Below are positions 1-8,535 of a stretch of 64,000 nucleotides of DNA, in pieces (position 1 is the first letter of the stretch; the number at the start of each line of letters is the position of its first letter). The position numbers and the translations under genes are program-made. This stretch comes from Phyllobacterium sp. T1293 (GTDB lineage: Bacteria > Pseudomonadota > Alphaproteobacteria > Rhizobiales > Rhizobiaceae). The notes beneath the pieces were generated by a model that saw only the letters and a program-made list of their open reading frames with translations, was not told where the DNA came from and did no database searches. The DNA lies in NCBI RefSeq assembly GCF_020731415.2, contig NZ_CP088275.1, positions 124,001-188,000 on the forward strand, given 5' to 3'.

Positions 1-132
1 GGCACAATGGCTGCGCTTTATGCCAAGGCACTGACCGTTGCGGGACTTACTTTCGACGTCGTCGATGCGGATGAAGCCGTACGCAAGGGGCTGTTTGTTG
101 CCGCATCCAAAATCTGGCCAGCCGAAGCATAA
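1..132 (+). CDS. dgoK: 2-dehydro-3-deoxygalactonokinase, C-terminal end (partial)
   Basis: The window opens inside this gene; only the last 43 codons are seen, ending in TAA. The tail (GTMAALYAKAL, then DADEAVRKGLFVAASKIW) fits the C-terminus of KDGal kinases, which phosphorylate 2-keto-3-deoxygalactonate with ATP in the cytoplasm. The kinase normally feeds the KDPGal aldolase, and that aldolase gene starts 11 bp downstream, which supports the call more than the short tail does. The start and the ATP-binding part lie outside the window. Confidence 0.72.
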   Translation, partial: GTMAALYAKALTVAGLTFDVVDADEAVRKGLFVAASKIWPAEA

Positions 133-143
133 GGACACTGATA

Positions 144-788
144 ATGACACAATCTTCCGCTCCCTGGCCCAAGCTCAAGCGCGATCTGATTGCCATATTG
201 CGCGGCGTCAAGCCTGACGAAGTGCTTGCGATTGGCGAAGAACTGGTGAAATCCGGTATTGATGTGATCGAGGTTCCGCTCAATTCGCCCGAGCCGTTCC
301 AGTCCATTGAGCTATTGGCAAAAAGCTTGCCATCGCATGTGTTGATTGGCGCTGGCACGGTGCTCGATCCTGCCGACGTAACACGCCTTGACGCGGCAGG
401 TGGCCGTCTGATGATCAGCCCGAATGTCGATGCTGCCGTGCTTGCCGCCGCCGCCAAGGCAAAGATGGTGACAATGCCTGGCGTTTTCACGCCAACAGAG
501 GCTTTGGCCGCGTTGAAAGCGGGCGCTTCGGGCCTCAAGTTTTTTCCGGCCAGCGTGCTGGGTCCTGATGGCATCAAAGCGATCAGCGCCATTCTGCCCA
601 AGGGTACGATTATCGGAGCTGTTGGCGGCGTGGATGAAAACAGCTTTGCTGCCTATTCCAAGGTTGGCGTTCGCACTTTCGGTTTGGGCTCAAGCCTTTA
701 CAAGGTCGGCGCATCGGCTGCCTATGTTGGCGAGCGGGCACGGGCAACCGTCGAGGCCTATGACCGGATATTTTCAGCCGGAGCATGA
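144..788 (+). CDS. dgoA: 2-dehydro-3-deoxy-6-phosphogalactonate aldolase
   Basis: A 214-residue class I aldolase of the KDPG/KDPGal family. It splits KDPGal into pyruvate and glyceraldehyde 3-phosphate, the last step of De Ley-Doudoroff galactonate breakdown. Visible family marks are IEVPLNSPEPF with Glu43, the phosphate-side loop GAGTVLD (about 69-75), and the Schiff-base lysine Lys132 in GLKFFPAS. Length is normal. It follows the dgoK end by 11 bp and overlaps the next gene by 4 bp, so the three genes are probably one operon. KDPG (Entner-Doudoroff) specificity cannot be fully excluded from sequence, but the neighbours favour galactonate. Confidence 0.9.
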   Translation: MTQSSAPWPKLKRDLIAILRGVKPDEVLAIGEELVKSGIDVIEVPLNSPEPFQSIELLAKSLPSHVLIGAGTVLDPADVTRLDAAGGRLMISPNVDAAVLAAAAKAKMVTMPGVFTPTEALAALKAGASGLKFFPASVLGPDGIKAISAILPKGTIIGAVGGVDENSFAAYSKVGVRTFGLGSSLYKVGASAAYVGERARATVEAYDRIFSAGA

Positions 789-1666
789 TGATGGATAAAC
801 CAGATATCCGTGTTTTTCATGATGTTCCCTGCGAACTGGGTGAAGGTCCGGGTTATGATCCGCTGACAAAAACCGTGTGGTGGTTTGATATTGTTACGGG
901 CCAGCTGTTTGAAAAAGCCCGTGCCGGAGGTGTGGTCGATGTCCACCCGCTGGGGCAGATGGCAAGCGCCCTTGCGGTGATCGATGCGGACCGCCAGTTG
1001 ATCTCGACGGAGACGGGCCTGTTTATCCGCGACCGCAAGTCTGGCCACACGGTTATGCACCAGCCCATTGAGGCGGATAACCCGATCACCCGGTCGAATG
1101 ATGCGCGTGTTCATCCAGCTGGTGCATTCTGGATCGGCACCATGGGCAAGAAATCACAACAGGGTGCTGGCTCGATTTATTGGTACAGGGAAGGGCAGCT
1201 GCGCACGCTCTTCACCGATATTACCATCACGAATTCGATCTGCTTTTCTCCCGATGGGCGCGTAAGCTATTTCGCCGATACCCGGAAGAACATCATCTGG
1301 CGTGTCGATACGGATTCTGAAACCGGTTTGCCGCTTGGCGAACCGGCTGTGTTCTATGAGCATAAGGATGCCGGTGGCATCGATGGCTCCATCGTTGATC
1401 GCGACGGCAACCTTTGGAACGCTTGCTGGGGCCGTGCGCATATCGATGTCTATTCGCCCGATGGAAAGCGCATTCGATCCATCGCAACTCCGGCGCGCCA
1501 ACCCTCATGCCCGGCCTTCATCGATGAAGACTCCGCAGCCATGGTGGTAACGACAGCCTATCACGATATGAGCGAAACCCAGCGCCGCTCCGACCCCAAT
1601 GCTGGCAAGACCTTTTTAATCGAGGTGGCAGGGAAGGGGCGGTTTGATCCGCCCGTCCGCCTATGA
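785..1666 (+). CDS. SMP-30/gluconolactonase-family sugar lactonase
   Basis: A 293-residue six-bladed beta-propeller lactonase. The expected metal-site residues are present: Glu20 in LGEGP, Asn150 in ITNSICFSPDG and Asp200 in AGGIDG; N105-D106 in the RSNDARVHPAG motif belong to the substrate side. In this operon the likely reaction is hydrolysis of galactonolactone to galactonate. Three consecutive ATG codons (785, 788, 791) could start it; the first overlaps the dgoA stop codon and suggests translational coupling. The substrate is inferred from the neighbours. A decayed relative of its 3' end lies about 1.1 kb downstream. Confidence 0.85.
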   Translation: MMMDKPDIRVFHDVPCELGEGPGYDPLTKTVWWFDIVTGQLFEKARAGGVVDVHPLGQMASALAVIDADRQLISTETGLFIRDRKSGHTVMHQPIEADNPITRSNDARVHPAGAFWIGTMGKKSQQGAGSIYWYREGQLRTLFTDITITNSICFSPDGRVSYFADTRKNIIWRVDTDSETGLPLGEPAVFYEHKDAGGIDGSIVDRDGNLWNACWGRAHIDVYSPDGKRIRSIATPARQPSCPAFIDEDSAAMVVTTAYHDMSETQRRSDPNAGKTFLIEVAGKGRFDPPVRL

Positions 1667-1698
1667 TTTCAAACTAAAGCAACAGACCAAGCCGATGC

Positions 1699-2424
1699 TC
1701 AGGTGATCATGTACCCGCCATCTACAGGCATGGCGATTCCATTGACCATTGCGGCTTCATCAGACAGAAGAAAAAGGATCGCCTCGGCCACATCAACGGG
1801 TTCAGCAAAACGGCCGACTGGAATGCGATTGAGCATTCCCGCCGATTTTTTTGGATCGCTCCACGCTTTCACTGCCATTGGCGTCAGAGTCACCGTCGGG
1901 TTGACCGCGTTCACGCGGATACCGTGGGGGGCAAGCTCCAGAGCCATTACCCGCGTCAGCCCATCGAGCCCACTTTTTGAAGCACAATAGGCGGCATGGT
2001 CAGCTATGCCGACAAAGGAGGCTACCGAGGAGACATTGACAATCGCCCCCTTCTGCCCCTTCGCAATGAGATCCCGGGCATATTCCTGCGCGACGATCAT
2101 GGGTGCCCGCGTATTGACCGCAATCAGATGATCAAAGGATTCGACCGAGGTCTCGACGAATGACTGCAGATCGGTGGTGCCTGCACAGTTCACGAGCAGA
2201 TCAGCCGGCAGGGCTTGGCGCGCCGCCTGCCGCGTCGCCTGCGCATTGCTCAGATCAACTTCGATTGCCGTGCATCCGGGCACATCGCGCAGTGCTTCAA
2301 CATCCCCGGCGCTTCTGGTAAGCGCAATGACGGATGCCCCACGGGCGCTTAGCATCTGCGTGAGCACACGGCCGATCCCCTTACCCGCACCGGTAATGAT
2401 GACCCTCTTCCCCGCGAATTCCAT
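1699..2424 (-). CDS. SDR oxidoreductase, L-xylulose reductase (DCXR)-like
   Basis: A 241-residue short-chain dehydrogenase. It has the NAD(P)-binding TGAGKGIG motif at 11-18, LLVNCAG at 76-82, and the catalytic Ser plus Tyr146-xxx-Lys150 (AAYCASK). The C-terminal half, with VNAVNPTVTLTPM, WSDPKK, MLNRIPVGRFAE and PVDGGY, closely resembles animal and bacterial dicarbonyl/L-xylulose reductases, so NADPH-dependent reduction of a ketopentose or dicarbonyl is the best guess. It faces the galactonate operon convergently. The natural substrate is not shown by sequence. Confidence 0.82.
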   Translation of the reverse strand: MEFAGKRVIITGAGKGIGRVLTQMLSARGASVIALTRSAGDVEALRDVPGCTAIEVDLSNAQATRQAARQALPADLLVNCAGTTDLQSFVETSVESFDHLIAVNTRAPMIVAQEYARDLIAKGQKGAIVNVSSVASFVGIADHAAYCASKSGLDGLTRVMALELAPHGIRVNAVNPTVTLTPMAVKAWSDPKKSAGMLNRIPVGRFAEPVDVAEAILFLLSDEAAMVNGIAMPVDGGYMIT

Positions 2425-2582
2425 GTCAAATCTCCTTAAATCCGCTTGACCATTATCAGGTCGAAAATACGAACTCGATGCGCATCGACCACCACAGGAT
2501 CGACGCGACCAAAGTTAAAAGTTTCTGATCAACGCCGGTTCGAAGACCGAAACGTTCACAGGAATTCCGGCTGCGCAAAGCG

Positions 2583-2760
2583 GGATATATTCAAGCCGTA
2601 TGGCAACGGCCCTTCCTTCCCGGCTCATCCATCGGAAGAGCGACGCTCTGTCGGTGGCAGCAACCTATCACGCTGGAAGCGAGACCGGACACCACACCGT
2701 CCCCAATGCGGTGATACTTTTTTGATCGAAGGGGCGGGAGATCACGCCATCAGGCTATGA
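2583..2760 (+). pseudogene. Decayed 3' remnant of an SMP-30-type lactonase gene
   Basis: The stretch reads as an eroded copy of the last roughly 60 codons of a lactonase like the one at 785-1666. One frame gives ATYHAGSETGHHTVPNA, comparable to TAYHDMSETQRRSDPNA in the intact gene. A shifted frame then gives TFLIEGAGDHAIRL and a stop, comparable to TFLIEVAGKG...PVRL. The reading frame changes at least once and no start or propeller core remains. The nearby bases 2425-2582 show no recognisable gene. It is probably the trace of a second lactonase gene lost by deletion. Confidence 0.7.
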
Positions 2761-2764
2761 TTTA

Positions 2765-4088
2765 TTACCCTTCGACTTGGCCGCTTGCTTTTCCAGATTT
2801 TCCTTCATCCGGAATTTGACAATCTCGCTCAAGGTAAGCTTGGCGGCCGAACAAGGCAATGATGGCAAAGCCAGCGGCGGGAAAGACAAGTGCCAGAACC
2901 AGCCAGCCCGGGGCGCCCCAACTCACCAGCAAAGCAGTCAGCAGAAATGGCCCGAGCATTTCAGCGGTTGCAGAACTGGTGTTGAAAAAACCCTGATACT
3001 CACCCTGCCGCCCCGGCGGCGCCAGACGGAAACTGAGATCCCAAGCTCCCGCCATATGCATCATCTCACCAAATACGTGGAGCAGCGCACCGAAGACGGC
3101 GAGCAGTACAGCGAGCCATACTGTCGATGACATGGCCATCGCGGCGAATGCGAGACAAGCGGCGGATAATAGAAGTGTCGCAGAAAAAATCGACCTGCGC
3201 GCATCCTTGGCTGTCGCGACACCCCGCGCCAATCGAACTTGCAGCAGCATGACACCTATGGTGTTCACCCCATAAAGAACGGGAGCGATCCAGAGAGGAG
3301 CTTTGGTATGCAAGGCGATCCATAAAGGTAGCGTCATATAAAGGTAGCGTCATATTGAGAAGTGGAATGTAGAGAAGAATAATCGTGTTGAGTAACGCCA
3401 AGACCACATAGGGCCGGTCCCTTAGCACCGCGAGAGTTGCGCCTTGTCTGATAGGGGCAAGCCCTGGCGCCTTGGCTGGCAGCGAGCGGTATACCAGAGC
3501 CGCGACGAGGAAAATTGCGCCTCCAATAGCAAAGGCCAACTGATAGGCCAGCAAACTGTCGAAATACAAAGCTAGGCTACCAATTAAAGCGCCCACAGAT
3601 AGACCACCGTTCCCAAGCGCATGAAGGTACGCACTCGTTTGCGTACGGTGGCTGGCGTCGATCAGGGACCCAATCATCGCCATACGCGCAGTCATGGCAC
3701 CGCGCAGACAGGCGGCAAAACAACAGGTGGCTATAATAAAAGCTGTTAATCCATTGACCAACAGAAAAAGCCAGTAGCTGAGACCAACGCCGACGGTCAG
3801 CCACGCGGCAATATTCCGTGCGCTCCAGCGATCGGCCAAAATGCCAAAGGGCAATGGCACCAGCAGGCCGACTACCCCTGATATCGTCAGGCCAAGCCCT
3901 ATTTCGAGTGGTGCCAAGCCAGAAGCTCGGGAGAAGAACAATGCAGAACTGGAGAAGTATATGCCACCAGCGATAGCGCCCATCGTCTGGGCGATGGCGA
4001 ACCCACAGACTGTCTTGTCTGCAGGCAATATACGCGACCGAAAGACGCTATATTTTGACCGGATTTTCGCCTGCAGAATGTCCGGCAT
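2765..4088 (-). pseudogene. MFS transporter split by a 16-bp tandem duplication
   Basis: The two halves of one 12-helix major facilitator protein lie in different frames. The N-terminal part (from ATG 4088, MPDILQAK) runs in frame through GFAIAQTMGAIAGG, the helix 2-3 loop PFGILADRWSAR and on to LLNMTLPLY. The C-terminal part restarts as MTLPLWIALHTKAPLW and ends at 2765. The break sits on two perfect copies of ATAAAGGTAGCGTCAT at 3322-3337 and 3338-3353. Removing one copy joins LLNMTLPL to WIALH and gives exactly 435 codons plus stop. Without slippage the product would be a truncated, probably inactive carrier. The substrate is unknown. Confidence 0.85.
3322..3353. repeat. Exact 16-bp tandem duplication inside the MFS gene
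   Basis: Two adjacent identical 16-mers (ATAAAGGTAGCGTCAT), the second beginning right after the first. Sixteen is not a multiple of three, so the duplication alone explains the frameshift. Everything on either side still reads as good MFS protein, which argues for a very recent event, a reversible slip, or a culture or assembly artefact. Confidence 0.95.
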
Positions 4089-4399
4089 TGTCAGTGTCGT
4101 ATCGCTCCATTTTAAAATCAAAGACTGTTCAGTCTGAACCCAACTGGACAACCTTCCATAGGCGAAATGCATAGCCTCACATAAAAAAGCTACATCAAAT
4201 CAAAATGCGTGAAAATTAGACCAACGGACTAGAAGCTGCCCGTTTTCCTTGCTTCCTTATGCCAAAACACCCGTATATTGATGTCGATCATGCAACACCC
4301 GGCGCGAACCGCGCTGCAACTCTTGCGAATTCATGCGGAACTCAACCTAGGGTAGTTGACAATAACCGCAAAGCTGCCAATCAGGCGGGAATATTAACC

Positions 4400-5911
4400 A
4401 TGTTCCTCCCGGCCGAGAGATTTCATCCCATGGACAAGTTCAATTTGCATCAGGACGAAATAGACGCATTTGATCTTGCTCCGATTTCGCTGTGGCTGGA
4501 AGATTTCAGCGCGGTGCGAGAACTCTTCGATTCCTTGCGCGGGGCAGGGGTTGATGACATCGTTGCCTATCTGCGGGAAGACGAAGCCCGTATCCGCGAA
4601 TGTGCCAGGCTGATCCGGGTGCAGAAGGTCAACAAGAAGACACTCTCGCTTTTTGAAGCCGCTGATTTCGCCGAGCTGGTCGCCAATCTCGGCGCTATTT
4701 TCCGTGATGACATGCTGCAAACGCATGTTCAGGAACTTGGACAGCTCTGGTCCGGCAAGGGTGAGTTCTCCAGCAATACGGTTAATTATACGCTTTCCGG
4801 CAAGCGGCTGGACATCCAGCTACGCGGCAAAATACTGCCAGGATATGAAGCGTCATGGGAAAAGGTCCTGATTTCGATCGAGGATGTCACCGACCGGGAA
4901 GATGCCAGAAGACAGCACGCCGCAAGTCAGCAATATGCCGAGGGACTTTTTGAACACTCTCCCGTCTCTCTATGGGTGGAAGATTTCAGCAAAATCAGGA
5001 AGCTGCTCAATGGTCTTCGCGAACGCGGTATCGAAGATTTCCGGGTCTTTACCGATGTTCACCCGGAGTTCGTCCAGCAATGCGCCAGTGAAATTCGGGT
5101 CATTGATGTTAATCGCGAAACGTTGAAGCTCTTCCAGGCGCCCGATGCAATGACGCTGTTGCGTCGTCTGCCCGATGTTTTCCGCGATGAAATGAACATC
5201 CATTTCCGTGAGCAGCTGATTGATCTGTGGAACGGCAAGCTGTTCCATCAGCGCGAGACGGTCAATTACGCCCTTGATGGGTCCGAACGGCATGTGCTGT
5301 TGCAGTTCTCGGTATTGCCCGGACATGAGAATGACTGGTCATTGGTCCAGATATCGCTGACCGATATTACCGCCCGCAAGAAGGCCGAAGCCTATCTGGA
5401 ATATCTCGGCAAGCATGACGTTCTGACGCGCCTGCACAATCGTGCATTCTATGTGGACGAGCTTAACCGGCTGGAACGCAGAGAGTTTTTCCCGGTTTCC
5501 ATCATCATTCTGGACCTGAACGGACTAAAGATCACCAATGATCAATGGGGCCATGGGGTTGGTGACAGTCTGCTTCGCCGCGCCGGTGAAATCCTCAGCG
5601 AAGCGGTGAAACCTCCGCATTACGCCGCGCGCATTGGCGGCGATGAATTCGCAGTGCTGTTGCCAGCCGTTGATGAGACCGGTGCGGTGGCGGTTGTCGA
5701 GGAGATTTCAAGCCTGATCGAAATCAACAACCAGTACTATTCGAATATCCCTTTGAGCTTCTCGATTGGCTGGGCCACAAGCGCTGCCGGCGAAAAGCTG
5801 GAAGCTGTTGCCAAGCGCGCCGATCTGTTGATGTATCAGGACAAACGCCTGCGCTACTCAACCATTGAAAGCGGCTGGCGCAACAACAAGCCTGAGAACG
5901 AACCACGCTGA
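4400..5911 (+). CDS. GGDEF diguanylate cyclase with two repeated N-terminal sensor domains
   Basis: A cytoplasmic protein of about 503 residues from ATG 4400 (GGGA ribosome site 9 nt upstream; ATG 4430 and a longer form from 4259 are alternatives). Two similar sensor units of about 140 residues follow each other. Both carry APISLWLEDF/SPVSLWVEDF, IRV.(K/D)VN(K/R)(K/E)TL.LF, VNY.L.G and LPG(Y/H)E..W, and end in a typical PAS-exit V.D(V/I)T.R. The C-terminal GGDEF domain has HDVLTRLHNR and RIGGDEFAVLLP, the intact active-site motif for making cyclic di-GMP. No transmembrane segment or EAL domain is seen. The sensed signal is unknown. Confidence 0.88.
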   Translation: MFLPAERFHPMDKFNLHQDEIDAFDLAPISLWLEDFSAVRELFDSLRGAGVDDIVAYLREDEARIRECARLIRVQKVNKKTLSLFEAADFAELVANLGAIFRDDMLQTHVQELGQLWSGKGEFSSNTVNYTLSGKRLDIQLRGKILPGYEASWEKVLISIEDVTDREDARRQHAASQQYAEGLFEHSPVSLWVEDFSKIRKLLNGLRERGIEDFRVFTDVHPEFVQQCASEIRVIDVNRETLKLFQAPDAMTLLRRLPDVFRDEMNIHFREQLIDLWNGKLFHQRETVNYALDGSERHVLLQFSVLPGHENDWSLVQISLTDITARKKAEAYLEYLGKHDVLTRLHNRAFYVDELNRLERREFFPVSIIILDLNGLKITNDQWGHGVGDSLLRRAGEILSEAVKPPHYAARIGGDEFAVLLPAVDETGAVAVVEEISSLIEINNQYYSNIPLSFSIGWATSAAGEKLEAVAKRADLLMYQDKRLRYSTIESGWRNNKPENEPR

Positions 5912-6090
5912 TAGTGATGACCATACGCCAGCAATGGCCGGATATTGGTAGCAGTATCTAGTTCCATAACAACTCTTATGCGATCTTTGTGTGTAGCCGG
6001 GGTGGGTTCTATTATGAAGTGCGACTTTGGCGGCGTTGAATATTGCCCTGCTCGACCCGAGCACAAGAGACTGCAAAGCTGACCTTCGCG

Positions 6091-6492
6091 TCAGATCAGA
6101 CTGGCGTCAAAGCGCTTCACCTCTTCTGCGAGAGTTACCCAATGATGTTTGGATTGCTCGAAGATTGATAGGGTTGGCGCCGGGAAATCTGGATCGGCCA
6201 ATGCACCGACAGCGACGCCAATCATTGCGGGTGCAGCGTCAGGCTTCCAATAGACTGTCGAACCGCAGATCGGGCAAAAATACATGCGTACATTGCGGCC
6301 ACTTTCGGCAACGCGATTGAACTCTGTAGCAGCTCCCGAAATCTCGACGGTATCAGCCGCATAGAATGCGTTGACACTGAATGATGTGCCGGTTCGCCGT
6401 TGGCAGGCTAGGCAATGACACACGGCAACCAGTTTTTCTGGCTCTCGCATTACAAGTCTGAGTGCTCCGCATACGCATTGGGCATTGGCCAT
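6091..6492 (-). CDS. GFA-family (glutathione-dependent formaldehyde-activating-like) zinc protein
   Basis: A 133-residue protein with the GFA cysteine pattern: C6-x-C8 in QCVCGAL, then CHCLACQRRTG, and FCPICGSTVYWK near residue 75. These cysteines bind two zinc ions in the family. Members include glutathione-dependent formaldehyde-activating enzyme and many centromere-V-like proteins of unknown substrate, so a specific reaction is not claimed. The start at 6492 is chosen because GGAGG lies just upstream; a longer in-frame start at 6615 adds sequence without family similarity. Confidence 0.85.
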   Translation of the reverse strand: MANAQCVCGALRLVMREPEKLVAVCHCLACQRRTGTSFSVNAFYAADTVEISGAATEFNRVAESGRNVRMYFCPICGSTVYWKPDAAPAMIGVAVGALADPDFPAPTLSIFEQSKHHWVTLAEEVKRFDASLI

Positions 6493-6871
6493 GGAAAATC
6501 CTCCGTCTTTCTCGGTGAGTTGCTTTTTGGGATGTGAGATGAGGCGCAGTGCAAACCGCCGTTGCAGGTCGGCGGCGCGTGAAAGTGACCCGTCGCGGAT
6601 CAGGATGCGCAACACTAAGGATTATCCAGCTTCACGGAACTGTCAATAACAAGGCTCCGCTACGGATCGGGTTGCACAACCCTGATCTGTTATTGGCATA
6701 TGACAGCACAAAGTCTTTGTAAGTTTCTTGCCCGCCCCCGCTAATCGAGCACGACCACCGCTTCGGGATGGTGCATTCAGAAAGGGCCTCGACTTCCTGC
6801 TCGACGGCCTCTTTCCCAGATAAATGCGATAGACTGCCTTCGGTTACGCGGCGAAACAGTAAAGGCTCGAA
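6493..6871. other. Non-coding stretch before the nucleotidyltransferase operators
   Basis: No supported gene lies here. A minus-strand open frame of 87 codons (6632-6895) exists, but its start is inside one of the palindromes described next and it shows no recognisable family. The stretch probably holds the promoter of the GFA gene. Confidence 0.4.
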
Positions 6872-6901
6872 GTTATAATGTTTCCACAAAAACATTATAA
6901 C
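6872..6901. promoter_or_regulatory. 30-bp perfect palindrome, operator copy 1
   Basis: Arms GTTATAATGTTT and AAACATTATAAC (12 bp, perfect) are separated by the 6-bp spacer CCACAA. An identical pair of arms occurs 53 bp downstream. This is typical of a tandem binding site for a dimeric repressor or for the neighbouring protein itself. Confidence 0.8.
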
Positions 6902-6924
6902 GACTTGCGAAGGCCTGCCAATAA

Positions 6925-6954
6925 GTTATAATGTTTTTGCGGAAACATTATAAC
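6925..6954. promoter_or_regulatory. 30-bp perfect palindrome, operator copy 2
   Basis: The same 12-bp arms as copy 1 with a different 6-bp spacer (TTGCGG). It ends 11 bp before the ATG at 6966. Centre-to-centre distance from copy 1 is 53 bp, about five helical turns, so two bound dimers would sit on the same DNA face. Its position over the start region suggests control of the nucleotidyltransferase gene. Confidence 0.8.
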
Positions 6955-6965
6955 TGGATAGTATC

Positions 6966-8063
6966 ATGCTCAAAGAGATCGATCTGGTCTATCGGACGAT
7001 GTTCGCAGAACTTGGGCAGCGGACACTCGATGCGAACTTCAAGGCAGACTTTGCGATCACGGGGCGGTTTGTAACCGTAACCGTCAAGGGCAATGAGTAC
7101 TGGTATTTTGACACGCCAACAGACAGTGGCGACAAGCGGACTTATGTTGGCCCCAAGAGCGACGCGGAAATCTCAAAGCGCGTTGCTGCCTTTAAGGAAA
7201 TCAAAGATGATCTGCGGGCCCGGCGGAAACTGGTTTCGACACTGACACGAGACGCCGGAATGACATCACCGGAACGGTTCACCGGAGACATTGTGGAAGT
7301 TTTGGCCAATGCCGGACTTTTCAGACTGAGGTCGGTTCTGGTTGGAACCGTCGCCTTCCAGACATACTCTGGCGTCCTTGGTATCAAGCTGCCCTCAGCG
7401 GCCATGCAAACGGGCGATGCGGATTTTGCCCAGTTTCATTCGATTTCCACGGCTGTCGGTGACACTATTCCACCGGTTCTCGACGTCCTGCGTCAGATCG
7501 ATCCGTCCTTTCGCGAAGTCCCGCATCAAAGCGGCAATCTCACAACGCAATTTGAGAACGCAAAAAAGTACAAGGTGGAGTTTCTCACGCCGAACACCGG
7601 AAGCGATGATTTTGCCAGCAAGCCCGCCAGCATGCCGGCACTCGGCGGTGCGGCGGCGGAACCACTGCGCTTTCTCGACTATCTGATCCATGAACCCGTG
7701 CGCACCGTATTGCTGCACAAGAGCGGCGTATCGGTGAATGTACCCGCCCCCGAACGCTATGCGGTTCACAAACTTATCGTCGCATCGCGCCGCCGGAGCG
7801 ATGATAACGGCATCAGCAAGCGCGATAAGGATGCGCAGCAGGCCGCCTTGTTGTGTGAAGCGCTGATAACCACCCGTCGCCAGTCTGATCTGGCCATTGC
7901 CTATGCCGAAGCTTGGGAACGAGGCCAAGCATGGCAGGAAGGCATCACGCGCGGCTGGAGCTTTATCGCAGAACGGCAAAGGGCAGATTTGATCACCGGG
8001 CTGGCGAAGGGCATGGGCGATATAGGATTAGACCCTGCTAGCTACTGGCTCAATATCAATTAG
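6966..8063 (+). CDS. GSU2403-type nucleotidyltransferase-fold protein
   Basis: A 365-residue protein. The N-terminal third contains VTVKGNEYWYFDTPTDSGDKRTYVGP, a typical start of this family. The centre has RLRSVLVGTVAFQTYSGVLG followed by TGDADFAQF, which matches the glycine-serine-like loop and the DxD metal site of nucleotidyltransferase folds (here D-A-D). Biochemical roles in this family are largely unknown; some nucleotidyltransferases of similar build act as toxins or phage-defence effectors, but that is inference. The gene stands alone behind two strong palindromic operators. Confidence 0.72.
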   Translation: MLKEIDLVYRTMFAELGQRTLDANFKADFAITGRFVTVTVKGNEYWYFDTPTDSGDKRTYVGPKSDAEISKRVAAFKEIKDDLRARRKLVSTLTRDAGMTSPERFTGDIVEVLANAGLFRLRSVLVGTVAFQTYSGVLGIKLPSAAMQTGDADFAQFHSISTAVGDTIPPVLDVLRQIDPSFREVPHQSGNLTTQFENAKKYKVEFLTPNTGSDDFASKPASMPALGGAAAEPLRFLDYLIHEPVRTVLLHKSGVSVNVPAPERYAVHKLIVASRRRSDDNGISKRDKDAQQAALLCEALITTRRQSDLAIAYAEAWERGQAWQEGITRGWSFIAERQRADLITGLAKGMGDIGLDPASYWLNIN

Positions 8064-8118
8064 ACCACCACATGCTATGATAAAGAATGATCAATATTCA
8101 ACGCCCGGAGTACCGGTC

Positions 8119-8529
8119 ATGCTGTTATCGAACTATCTTTTCTTTACAACGTCTTGCGAACAGGCCCTCGCCTTCTACACTCACTGTGGACTAGGCCGGA
8201 TCACCGAAGAACTGCGGTATGGCGCAAACGGCATGCCTGTGCGCACCGAAGCCATGCGTGGTAAGATTATGCATTCACGCTTCGAGGGTCCCGGCGTTCT
8301 CTTTTACGCCTCGGACAATGACGATGCCGAACCCATGCGCGGCTCCGCCCATATGCTTGTCATGGAAGACCGTGATGAAGCGGAAAGACTGTTCACACGT
8401 CTGGCCGTTGGCGGAACGATCACCACGCCGTTCGGGTTGCAAGTATGGGGCGACTTCTTTGGCAAGCTGACAGACCAGTTTGGCGTGCAATGGATGATCA
8501 ATGTCCCGACACAGGCCAAAGCGGACTAA
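8119..8529 (+). CDS. VOC-superfamily (PhnB/glyoxalase-like) protein
   Basis: A 136-residue protein beginning MLLSNYLFFTTSCEQALAFYTHC, the usual first beta-alpha unit of PhnB-like vicinal-oxygen-chelate proteins. The second unit ends VWGDFFGKLTDQFGVQWMIN, the family's diagnostic tail. ATG 8119 is preceded by CCCGGAG at a good distance; the longer start at 8077 adds residues outside the fold. VOC members include dioxygenases, isomerases and binding proteins, so no specific reaction is assigned. Confidence 0.82.
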   Translation: MLLSNYLFFTTSCEQALAFYTHCGLGRITEELRYGANGMPVRTEAMRGKIMHSRFEGPGVLFYASDNDDAEPMRGSAHMLVMEDRDEAERLFTRLAVGGTITTPFGLQVWGDFFGKLTDQFGVQWMINVPTQAKAD

Positions 8530-8535
8530 CCAGCT

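Noticed and set aside
6632..6895. Minus-strand open frame of 87 codons
   Set aside because: It starts inside a perfect operator palindrome, has no ribosome site or family similarity, and its composition is not gene-like.
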